A DNA stretch of 64,000 nucleotides. Origin: JANMEX01 sp049696015 (lineage in GTDB: Bacteria > Pseudomonadota > Alphaproteobacteria > Rhizobiales > Rhizobiaceae). The notes under the pieces were generated by a model. That model worked only from the letters and a program-made list of their open reading frames with translations, was not told the DNA's origin and did no database searches. Made by a program: the position numbers and the translations under genes. Location: the NCBI GenBank assembly GCA_049696015.1, contig JBAVTG010000216.1, positions 1 to 64,000 of the forward strand, given 5' to 3'. Below are positions 17,682 through 25,700 of this stretch, piece after piece (within the stretch, counting starts at the first letter, position 1; each line of letters opens with the position of its first letter).

Positions 17682-18349
17682 ACTTCGAACTTATGCCCTC
17701 ACTATTCACACCCCGGCACGGCTTGATCCTGGCCGAAGTCCAATCGGTTTCGGACCCCGAAGGCCTTGCCCGGGTGGAGGTGGTGTTTCCGCTCGATACG
17801 GAGGATGCACAAACCACTGCGTGGGCAGTCGTCGCCATGCCATTTGCGGGCAGCAATTACGGCGCATTTTTCGTGCCTAATGTGGGCGACGTCGTGGTGC
17901 TGGCATTTCTGGGCCATGATGCACGCAGCCCTGTTGTGCTGGGCTCGGTTTATCATGGCAGGGCGGACCCAACCGAAAGCTTGCCCGGATCAACAGTGGA
18001 CCGCTGGGTGCTGACGGGGCGCGCCGGCACCCGTATTGCCATCGTCGAGGAGAGCGCGGCCACAATCGAGCTGGTGACGCCCGGCGGCGCATCGGTCACC
18101 GTCTCTGATGATGGCGGCGGCACCATCACGGCCAAGACCGGCGGCAGCACTGTCACCCTGACACCCTCGGAAGTATCGATCAAATCCGCCAAGATCGCAT
18201 TGGAAGCCGCACAGATCACGATGTCGGCAGGCATGGTCAAAGTTGATGCGGGGATCGCGATGTTTTCGAGCGTGGTGACTGCCAATGTCATGCAGACCAC
18301 CACGATGATTGCCGCAACCTATACTCCAGGCGCGGGGAACATCCTGTGA
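17678..18349 (+). CDS. Spike protein, gp5-like OB-fold (baseplate protein V)
   Basis: The 223-residue protein has a gp5/VgrG OB-fold (LILAEVQSVSDPEGLARVEV, WAVVAMPFAGSNYGAFFVPN, GDVVVLAFLGHDARSPVVLG). A repetitive beta-prism-like C-terminus follows (GGTITAKTGGSTVTLTPSEV, IKSAKIALEAAQITMSAGM) and should form the needle. The ATG at 17678 overlaps the stop of the gp27-like gene; an upstream GTG-type start is not needed. No PAAR tip protein was recognised next to it, so the point may be formed by this protein's own end. Confidence 0.87.
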   Translation: MNFELMPSLFTPRHGLILAEVQSVSDPEGLARVEVVFPLDTEDAQTTAWAVVAMPFAGSNYGAFFVPNVGDVVVLAFLGHDARSPVVLGSVYHGRADPTESLPGSTVDRWVLTGRAGTRIAIVEESAATIELVTPGGASVTVSDDGGGTITAKTGGSTVTLTPSEVSIKSAKIALEAAQITMSAGMVKVDAGIAMFSSVVTANVMQTTTMIAATYTPGAGNIL

Positions 18350-19899
18350 AACACGACGCCATCCTTTCAGGTTTGCGCGACATCGGGTCAAAGGGCATCG
18401 TGGCGCCGACAATCCTGCGCTTTGAGGAGACGGATTTCGTTGCCGCCTTTCTGGCAGATCTGTCCCGTTCCGACTGGCGCGCGCGCTTGCAGGCGCGCAC
18501 GGTCACACCCGCCGCAGACGGCGTGGCGGTCGTTGAACAGCCGGTCCATAGGGCTTTCCATCTGGTGGTCACCGATGCCCGCTGTTTTGCCCCTGGAATG
18601 CCGCGGCTTGATCCGGTGAAGGCCGTGTCGGCGGGCGTGGTGATCCGGCGGCGCAGGAAGGGCCAAAACCAGGGCTGGCTGCGCAGCCCCGATGCTGTGC
18701 TTGGCTGGCGGCCTTTGCCCGCAAATGTTGATGATCTGGCCACGCGCTATGATCCGGACGCGGCGCTGCGCCGGGCGCATTTGGCAGGGCGCAATGCGAA
18801 CGCGCTGACGCGGCTCGACCGGCTGCCAGGGGCAGGGGACCTGGCGTCGGAGGAAACCGCGCCGCTTTTCCCCATTCCGCCCGATTTGGCAAAATCCATC
18901 GGTGTTTCGCTGTTCTATGGTTTCTTGCCGGTACTCAGCAATCAAACTGAAGCCGTCCGTCCGTCCGCGCCGCCCTTCGCCCGCGCGGATGTGGCCGCAC
19001 GGCTGCCTGGTTTGCTGGCCCCCTCGCGCGGCGGGGTGACACTGCCGCCAGTGAACGGAACTGTCACGCAGGTCGAAATGGTCCGCCCCGATGACGCACC
19101 GGATCAAACGCGGGGCGCGGGTCTGCGCACACTTAAATCCGCGCTGAGCTGGCTGACGCAGGAAACCGGCGCATTTAATGAAGGCCCGGAAGCAAATGCG
19201 ATCCGCTCGGCACTGAATGCCGTCAGCGTGCCCGATGTTGCGCCCGCGGCATTTGGCGATTGGCTCAATGGCGCGCACCGCGCATTCCTGCTGCAGGACC
19301 CGGCCAGTCCTGCAGCCCTGCCGATGCCGTCATCCTGGCCGCAGTTGACCCAGGCCCAGGCTGATCTGTTGATCAATGCGGCTCTGGCAGCCATGACGGC
19401 GCGCTGGGGCAGCGCAGCCCCCCTGACCCCGCGCTATCCGGCGGGCCGGGGCAGTTATGACCTGCGCTGCTTTTTGCGGATCGACGACGGCGATGGCTGC
19501 CAATGTCCGCCTCGCATCGCATGGTCTGCGCCTTTGGCTTCGTTCCGCATCAAACCATGGTTCGAAGGCGGCGTGGCGCCGCCGATCCGAATCGAGTTGC
19601 CATCAATCACGCAAGCCAGCCTCAAGGCGCTGACACCCAATGTGTCTTTCAAAGTGCCCCCCGAATTGCAGCAGCACCTGGACCGGATCGATCTCAAGGG
19701 GCTGATGGATGGCAAACATACGAAAACCTCCGTTTCATTCGGGATGATTTGCTCGTTTTCAATCCCGATCATCACGATCTGCGCTTTCTTCATCCTGCAG
19801 ATATTCCTGCAGCTTTTGAACATCATCTTCTGGTGGCTTCCTTTCGTGCGGATCTGCCTGCCCTATCCGATCGTTGCCACTGAAGAGGAGGACAGCTGA
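18346..19899 (+). CDS. Uncharacterised CIS protein with C-terminal hydrophobic segment
   Basis: The 517-residue protein starts with GTG overlapping the spike stop (GTGA) and ends overlapping the gp25 start. The first about 460 residues look soluble, with Pro/Ala-rich stretches and a WPQLTQAQADLLINAALAAM helix. Residues about 466-507 are strongly hydrophobic (SFSIPIITICAFFILQIF, then LLNIIFWWLPFVRICLPY), enough for one or two membrane helices, followed by an acidic end EEEDS. Particles released freely do not need a membrane protein, so it may dock the system at a membrane, insert into the target, or act as hydrophobic cargo. I have a sense that similar tails occur in other eCIS clusters but cannot confirm it. 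Confidence 0.75.
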   Translation: MKHDAILSGLRDIGSKGIVAPTILRFEETDFVAAFLADLSRSDWRARLQARTVTPAADGVAVVEQPVHRAFHLVVTDARCFAPGMPRLDPVKAVSAGVVIRRRRKGQNQGWLRSPDAVLGWRPLPANVDDLATRYDPDAALRRAHLAGRNANALTRLDRLPGAGDLASEETAPLFPIPPDLAKSIGVSLFYGFLPVLSNQTEAVRPSAPPFARADVAARLPGLLAPSRGGVTLPPVNGTVTQVEMVRPDDAPDQTRGAGLRTLKSALSWLTQETGAFNEGPEANAIRSALNAVSVPDVAPAAFGDWLNGAHRAFLLQDPASPAALPMPSSWPQLTQAQADLLINAALAAMTARWGSAAPLTPRYPAGRGSYDLRCFLRIDDGDGCQCPPRIAWSAPLASFRIKPWFEGGVAPPIRIELPSITQASLKALTPNVSFKVPPELQQHLDRIDLKGLMDGKHTKTSVSFGMICSFSIPIITICAFFILQIFLQLLNIIFWWLPFVRICLPYPIVATEEEDS

Positions 19900-20306
19900 T
19901 GCCCCTCAACCCAGCCCACCCGGCCGAACCCGTGGGATGGCCGCTCTTGCCGGTTCCTGACGCCAATGGCAGCCTCAACTGGCCTGATTTGGAAACGTCG
20001 GTCCGCCAAACGATCCGTGCGCTTCTGATCACCCGCCAAGGCGAGGCGCTTTTGCACCCCTTGTTGGGCGGCAGCCTTCAGGACTTCGTTCACCAGCCCA
20101 ACACTGTGCTGACACGAAAAGGCATTCATGACCGCATCGTGGAGACGCTGCGAACATGGGAGCCCCGTGTCGAATTGACTCAGCTGACGGTCGAGCCTTC
20201 CGGCGATTTTGGCGAGCGGGTGCAGCTGACGCTCGACTACCGCCTGCGCCTGACAGGGCAGACTGGCGGGCTTTCGATAGCACTCACACTGGGAACGGAG
20301 GGCTGA
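19899..20306 (+). CDS. Baseplate wedge protein, gp25-like (Pvc9/Afp9)
   Basis: The 135-residue protein matches the GPW/gp25 family: VRQTIRALLITRQGEALLHP, FVHQPNTVLTRKGIHDRIVE, TLRTWEPRVELTQLTVEPSG. It initiates sheath attachment to the baseplate in contractile tails. The usual E-P-R-V signature is present. GAGGAGG precedes the ATG, which overlaps the previous TGA. The baseplate J-like gene follows after 4 bp, the order seen in Afp (Afp9 then Afp11). Confidence 0.9.
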   Translation: MPLNPAHPAEPVGWPLLPVPDANGSLNWPDLETSVRQTIRALLITRQGEALLHPLLGGSLQDFVHQPNTVLTRKGIHDRIVETLRTWEPRVELTQLTVEPSGDFGERVQLTLDYRLRLTGQTGGLSIALTLGTEG

Positions 20307-20310
20307 ACCG

Positions 20311-22473
20311 ATGCTGCCACGCGTCTCGCTAGCCGATCTGAGCGCCGAAGACCTGTCCGCTGAAATGGTGCGCCGGATCGAGGCGCACACTCCGGAATGG
20401 AAGAATGTGCAGCCAGGTGATCCGGGACGCACGCTGATCGATCTTTTCGCCTGGATGGGTGAAACCATCCTGTACCGTGCGAACCTGACGCCGCGCCGGA
20501 TGCGGCTTGAATTCCTCAACCTTCTGAATTTGAAGCAGCGCCCGGCCGAACCCGCGCGCGGGATGCTCCAATTGCTCCCCAAAGTCCCATCCAAAGCGCG
20601 CCCAACCTTTGTGGCAAGCGGGACACGGGCCAATGGCCTGGTTCCTTTCGAAGTGCTGAGCGCTGCCACCGTGCAGCCATTTGAAGGCGCCGCTTTCATC
20701 AAACGACGCTTGGGCGAGGCCGAACGGGCAGATCTGGCAGAAGTGCTTGCGTCGCTGACTGATGTCTATGGTGTGACTTTGGCCGAACCATACGCCACAG
20801 AACGTCTGTTTGGGCCCGGCGATATGGCGCGGGAAAATGGCACGGATCCGCTGGCCGACAGTATTGATCAGACGCTGTGGATCGGCTTGTTTTGTGGCGA
20901 TGCCAGTGCGGCAGCCCGGGCGGCGGCGATTGCGGCGCTGGACGCCCAGCCTTGCCTTTTGAACATCGGTGTGATCCCGCGTCTGAGCCTGCCCGATCTG
21001 GAAACACCCCCGCCAGCTGGCATCGATTGGTCCATCGCAACGCGCGGGGCAGAGCCGGGAGAGGTGGCATACCTTGATCTGGCCATTGACGATGACCGCA
21101 CGCGCGGGCTGACCGCTGAAGGCACGCTGCGCTTGGTGCTGCCGCGGGCCGACATGGTGTACGCCCCGCCAAACGATTTGGCTTCCGAGATTGACGCAGG
21201 GGTTGGCAACCGCCCGCCACGGCTGGATGATCCGGCTCTGGCGGCGCGCTTGATCGGCTGGCTGCGTCTCCATTCGCCTGATCCCGCAGCGCGGCTGCCG
21301 CTGTCCTGGGCGGGGATAAACTCCGTCATGGTTGATCAGCGCGAAACCCACGCGGGCATCAGCCTGGGCGTTGCCTCCGGGCAGGCCGGGCAGCGTTTTC
21401 GCCTGCCGGGGCGCGATATCGATGCGGAATCAGTTGTCCTGTCGGTCGCCGAGCCCGGCGGACAGTTCCTGCCTTGGGACGCCGTCTCCGACCTCGGCGC
21501 AGCCGGCCGCGATGACCGTGTATTCGAGTTGGAAGCGGAGGCCGGCGAAGTCATGTTTGGCGACGGCCTGACTGGCAGACTGTTGCCTGCCGGTGCGCGG
21601 GTGCGGCTGGATCGGCTGCGCGCCGGCGGCGGCGTGGCGGGAAACCTCGGGCCCGGCTCATTGACGAAAATCGAGATGCCCGGACTTCTGGCGCATCAGC
21701 CGGCGGCTTTTCATGGCGGCGTGGCAGCTGAGACGCTGGAGGCGGCGGAAAAGCGGGTGGGGGCGATGCTGAGCCACCGCAACCGTTGCATCACCGAAGA
21801 CGACTACCGTGCCATCGCCGCAGAGCTCGGCCTTGCGCGCGTCGAGGTTTTGCCAGGCTTTCGACCCTATCAACGGCGCGGCGGCAGCCCCGGCGTGGTG
21901 TCAATCATGGTTCTGCCCGATCAGGTGCTGCGCCGTGCGCCAAATCCACGCGCAGACCGGCGCATTCTCGAACAGGTTCACGCCCATTTGGACCCGCGCC
22001 GCCCGCTTGCAACCGAGCTTTACGTGATCAGCCCGGATTATCGCGGCATTGGCCTGACCATTGGCATCACTTTGCGCGAAGGCTTTGCCCGCGAGGAGGT
22101 GGTCCGCGCTGTGAAGGAGCGGATGTTTAGTGTGCTTTGGCCGCTTGCCGGCGGTGGAATGGACAGTGCTGGCTGGACGCTTGGCGCGCAGGTTCGCAGT
22201 CTTGAGCTTCAAGTCGAGGCGGCGCGAGTGCCAGGGGTCGCAACTGTGCTCGGTGTGAACTTGTTCGCCGCCAGCAATACCGGTCTGACGCTGCTGCCGC
22301 GCCAGCCGGGCTCGATGGCGCAGAACCTGACATTGGACGAATGGCAACTGCCCGAATTGTTGGCAATTGACGTCTCAAGCGACGGCAGCATGCCTGCCAC
22401 CACACTGTCGCTGTCGCAGTCATCGACAGGCACCGGCGCTATTGGCGTTCCCGTCGTGCCGGAGGTGTGCTGA
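20311..22473 (+). CDS. Baseplate assembly protein J-like (Pvc11/Afp11, gp6-like)
   Basis: The 720-residue protein starts MLPRVSLADLSAEDLSAEMV and soon shows the conserved DPGRTLIDLFAWMGETILYR segment with DLF-W family residues. The C-terminal half carries the gpJ core (VMFGDGLTGRLLPAGARVRL, then CITEDDYRAIAAELGLARVE and VVSIMVLPDQ). It should form the iris/wedge of the baseplate. It lies between gp25-like and gpI-like genes and overlaps the latter by TGATG. Confidence 0.9.
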   Translation: MLPRVSLADLSAEDLSAEMVRRIEAHTPEWKNVQPGDPGRTLIDLFAWMGETILYRANLTPRRMRLEFLNLLNLKQRPAEPARGMLQLLPKVPSKARPTFVASGTRANGLVPFEVLSAATVQPFEGAAFIKRRLGEAERADLAEVLASLTDVYGVTLAEPYATERLFGPGDMARENGTDPLADSIDQTLWIGLFCGDASAAARAAAIAALDAQPCLLNIGVIPRLSLPDLETPPPAGIDWSIATRGAEPGEVAYLDLAIDDDRTRGLTAEGTLRLVLPRADMVYAPPNDLASEIDAGVGNRPPRLDDPALAARLIGWLRLHSPDPAARLPLSWAGINSVMVDQRETHAGISLGVASGQAGQRFRLPGRDIDAESVVLSVAEPGGQFLPWDAVSDLGAAGRDDRVFELEAEAGEVMFGDGLTGRLLPAGARVRLDRLRAGGGVAGNLGPGSLTKIEMPGLLAHQPAAFHGGVAAETLEAAEKRVGAMLSHRNRCITEDDYRAIAAELGLARVEVLPGFRPYQRRGGSPGVVSIMVLPDQVLRRAPNPRADRRILEQVHAHLDPRRPLATELYVISPDYRGIGLTIGITLREGFAREEVVRAVKERMFSVLWPLAGGGMDSAGWTLGAQVRSLELQVEAARVPGVATVLGVNLFAASNTGLTLLPRQPGSMAQNLTLDEWQLPELLAIDVSSDGSMPATTLSLSQSSTGTGAIGVPVVPEVC

Positions 22474-24794
22474 TGCGCGACACGAACGGCCAGATCTACT
22501 GGAATTTCGCCACGGCCGGGGATCTTTTGCCCAAGCCCGCGCCGGGCCTTGTCTGGGATGCGCAATCCCTTGGCGTCGGTTTGCAGCCTTCCGCCTCGCC
22601 GCCGCTGGCTGCCGCATCGAAAGCTGCGGCGGAACTTGCCGCAGCAGCACCACGGATAGCGGTAGACGCTTTCGGCACTTGGGCGATTGCGGATGACGAA
22701 TTGGGCGTGCGCACCGCCTTTCCAGGCGCGCCGCCGCGGTTGCTTTGGTCGCCTCCCCTTGGGTTGAGCATTGTCGATCTGGACTGGACGGCGCAGGGCC
22801 ATCTGATTGTCGCCCTGCGCCATGAGGATGGCACAGGTGAGGCGCTTTGGATTGACACGCTGGGCCGGTTCGATCCGGTGCCGCTGGCAGAGCCCGGGTT
22901 TGCCCCGGACCGGATTGCAGCTTCTGCCGGGGGCGGGCCCGTCTGGCTGGTGGACCGGGCTACACAGCAGATACGGCGCATTGATGGGACACCAATCCCG
23001 GACGTGCTGGACAGCATCGCCCGCGCGCCGGGCTTGTTCACCCCAAAGCCGGACATGGCCGATCCGGCGCGGCTGGACACGATGACGCTGGCGGGAGCGC
23101 CGGGCGATCCGATTATTGAAGCGGCGGCCGATGCCTCAGGCGCGCTGATCCTGCTTCGCCTGCCAGCGGCGGGAGAGGCTGTGCTTGAGTATTTTACTGC
23201 GGGCGGCGAACGCCACGCTGCGCGCCTGAGCGGCGTTGTCAACCCGCATGCCATGGCGGCATTCGGGCCGGGACATGTGGCTATTGCTTGCGCCGGATGG
23301 GCCGAAGCGCGGGTATTTGCCATCCCGGATCGCGATGTTCCAGTCCAGACAGCGCTCGGCGCGCGCCTGCCTTTGCGGCATTGGACCGGCGGGCGGTTCT
23401 GCGCTGGAGCCTCAGGCCGGGCGCATTATCCGGTGAGCGGACATAGCGCACCGATGCGCAGGCTTGCCGCCCTGTCCTATGCTGCATTTGCCACAAGCGG
23501 CGAAACCTTGCTTGCGCCAATCGACAGCGGTGTGGAAGGGTTTGTCTGGCATCGCCTCTATCTGGAGGCCTTCCTTCCGGCCGGAACAGCGGTGGATGTT
23601 TATGCCGCTGCCGCAGATTCACTGGCCGAACTGCCCGGAGCAGTTGAACACCGCCACCGCTTTGGCGCGCCCGATGGCGGGCCAGGCCCTCGCGGCGCGT
23701 GGATCGATGCGGCATCCGAACGGCCATGGGCGCGCCCTGCCGGCGATTGCCAGCGCCTTCGTGACAAGTCCGGGCTGTTCTCGGCCTTGGTCCAACGCTG
23801 CGACAGTGCTGTCAACCGCCGTCTTTGCGGACGCTATCTGCGGCTGCGGCTGGTGTTTTCCGGCCCCGGAAGCACGGCGCCGCGTTTGCACGCCTTGCGC
23901 GTTTGGGGCCCGCGCTATTCGTGGCGCGACAGGCACCTGCCGGAGTTATATGCACAGCCCGCAGGCCCCGGCGCAGCTGGCAGCGATTTTCTGGACCGTT
24001 ACCTCGCGTTGTTTGAGGGTCTGCTCACCCCGATCGAGGGCGAAATCGCCGCTGTCTGGCGGCTTGCCAACCCTGCAACCATCCCTTCAGACGGGCTCGA
24101 TTGGCTCGCCAGCTGGCTTGGTCTGACCCCCGACACTGCGCTGGGCGAAGCTGCGACACGGCGTCTGATCAGCAATGCAGCGCGGCTCTCTGCGTGGCGC
24201 GGCACATTGCGGGGCTTGACAGGCATGCTTGACATCGCCAGCGCAGGCGGCGTCGCGGCCGGGCGGATCGTGGTGATCGAACATTTCCGCATGCAGCGCA
24301 CCTTTGCCACCATCCTTGGCGCCGACCTTTCGGACAGGTTTGATCCGCTGACGCGCGGGTCATCGCCCTCAGGGCAGTCGATGCTGGGACCAGGGTTTTT
24401 TCTCGGGGCAGAAGATGAAAAGCGGCTGTTCGCCTTGTTCCGCCCCGAACTTGCCGAACATCCGCTGACCAGCGCCGAAGACCGCGCCCGTGCGGCTGCA
24501 CAACTGGCCAGCATGGTGGAGGAAGCCGCGCACCGCGTTACAGTTTTGGTGCACGAGGAAACAGACGCGGAGCGCCGCGCCTTGCTGGCACGGGTGGTAA
24601 CGCGTGAATGTCCGGCCCATGTGGTCGCGCGCCTTCAGGACGCGCCAGGGTCGCTGATCCTTGGCCTTTCGGCGCTTCTGGGTGTGGAAACACGGCTATC
24701 GCCCGCGCCCGAAACGGCCAGTTTCCAGCTGGACGAAACGCATCTTGGGCAGGCCCGGCTGCGCGGCACGCCCGCACTCGATAACAGGATCTAG
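22473..24794 (+). CDS. Baseplate/tail protein, gpI-like C-terminus (Pvc12/Afp12-like)
   Basis: The 773-residue protein begins at ATG 22473, overlapping the gpJ-like stop. The N-terminal about 330 residues look like a beta-propeller built of short strands (GLSIVDLDWTAQGHLIVALR, ASAGGGPVWLVDRATQQIRR). The C-terminus matches the phage tail domain of gpI-type proteins (DFLDRYLALFEGLLTPIEGE, LDWLASWLGLTPDTALG, LSAWRGTLRGLTGMLDIAS). In Afp/PVC the Afp12 homologue completes the wedge. The fusion of a propeller-like part to a tail domain is common among eCIS baseplate proteins. Confidence 0.85.
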   Translation: MRDTNGQIYWNFATAGDLLPKPAPGLVWDAQSLGVGLQPSASPPLAAASKAAAELAAAAPRIAVDAFGTWAIADDELGVRTAFPGAPPRLLWSPPLGLSIVDLDWTAQGHLIVALRHEDGTGEALWIDTLGRFDPVPLAEPGFAPDRIAASAGGGPVWLVDRATQQIRRIDGTPIPDVLDSIARAPGLFTPKPDMADPARLDTMTLAGAPGDPIIEAAADASGALILLRLPAAGEAVLEYFTAGGERHAARLSGVVNPHAMAAFGPGHVAIACAGWAEARVFAIPDRDVPVQTALGARLPLRHWTGGRFCAGASGRAHYPVSGHSAPMRRLAALSYAAFATSGETLLAPIDSGVEGFVWHRLYLEAFLPAGTAVDVYAAAADSLAELPGAVEHRHRFGAPDGGPGPRGAWIDAASERPWARPAGDCQRLRDKSGLFSALVQRCDSAVNRRLCGRYLRLRLVFSGPGSTAPRLHALRVWGPRYSWRDRHLPELYAQPAGPGAAGSDFLDRYLALFEGLLTPIEGEIAAVWRLANPATIPSDGLDWLASWLGLTPDTALGEAATRRLISNAARLSAWRGTLRGLTGMLDIASAGGVAAGRIVVIEHFRMQRTFATILGADLSDRFDPLTRGSSPSGQSMLGPGFFLGAEDEKRLFALFRPELAEHPLTSAEDRARAAAQLASMVEEAAHRVTVLVHEETDAERRALLARVVTRECPAHVVARLQDAPGSLILGLSALLGVETRLSPAPETASFQLDETHLGQARLRGTPALDNRI

Positions 24795-24809
24795 GACCGG
24801 AGGACGATC

Positions 24810-25697
24810 ATGGCTGGCTTTACTCCTTTTGCCGAACCAGACCCGCTGGACGAAATAGCAGGCACGGACCGCTTGCGCCCCGCAGATGGCATTTTGCTGA
24901 CAGCCGACCATGTGCAGACTGAGCAGCTGTATCACCGGGGACGGCTGGCACGTCTTTTGGCCTACCTGCACGGCGCAGGCACTGTTGCAGGTCTGGATGT
25001 GCGCTACAGCGCGCCCGGCGGGACAGCGGCTGAAGTTCAGGTGACCCCAGGCCTTGCCATCGATTACCGCGGCCGCCTTGTGGAACTGACGCACCTGTCT
25101 TGCCTGAAACTGGGAGACTGGGTTGGGGCGACGGCGTCCACGCCGCAGGGGCTGGCGCGGCTGGCTGCTGGCCGGCGCGCAGCGGGCGCAGGTTTACCCG
25201 ACCATTTGGTCGTTGATCTTTTTGCCGAATTCCGCGCCTTCGCCCGCCGGCCCGAGCCCGCCTTTGCCACCGGAAATGCGGACCGCATCGATGCGATTTC
25301 ACCCACGCTGGCGCAAGATTCTGTCTTTCTGAACATGGTGATCCGCGATGCGGCTTTTACTGGTTTGCCCGAAAGCATGGTCTCGCGCCTCGTCCCCGGC
25401 GCGGTGACGGCGGCAGAGGTGCAGCGGGTGAAACGTGAAAGCCTGTGGCCCGCGCTGGGGCCGCGCCCCGATCAACTGGCGCCCGACCCGACTTTGCCGC
25501 CAACCGAACATGTCCGTGGGCATCAAGCCTTTGGCGGCGTGTTTCTGGCCCGCCTGCGTGTGCCCGTCACGGGCACCCCTCCAGGCCTGGACGACAGCAT
25601 CGCGCTGACCGCGCCCGCGCTGCTGCCTGACGTTTCGGGGCGGCTTTACAGCTATTCCACGGCAGAGCTCGCGCTTTTGGCCGGGCAGAGGAGATAG
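24810..25697 (+). CDS. CIS accessory protein, paralogue A of three
   Basis: The 295-residue protein has a module near residues 20-100 that recurs in the next two genes: ADGILLTADHVQTEQLYHRG, then GTVAGLDVRY and VQVTPGLAIDYRGRLVEL. The common pattern is a G-x-(H/L)-(L/V)-TA start, a His followed by Arg, a GVV-GL-V step and a V-x-PG-AI-x-x-x-G-x-L strand. The C-terminal part lacks known motifs. The position after the baseplate genes suggests baseplate decoration or fibre-like proteins, perhaps replacing the missing tail fibre. The GGAGG site lies 11 bp upstream. Confidence 0.75.
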   Translation: MAGFTPFAEPDPLDEIAGTDRLRPADGILLTADHVQTEQLYHRGRLARLLAYLHGAGTVAGLDVRYSAPGGTAAEVQVTPGLAIDYRGRLVELTHLSCLKLGDWVGATASTPQGLARLAAGRRAAGAGLPDHLVVDLFAEFRAFARRPEPAFATGNADRIDAISPTLAQDSVFLNMVIRDAAFTGLPESMVSRLVPGAVTAAEVQRVKRESLWPALGPRPDQLAPDPTLPPTEHVRGHQAFGGVFLARLRVPVTGTPPGLDDSIALTAPALLPDVSGRLYSYSTAELALLAGQRR

Positions 25698-25700
25698 ACC

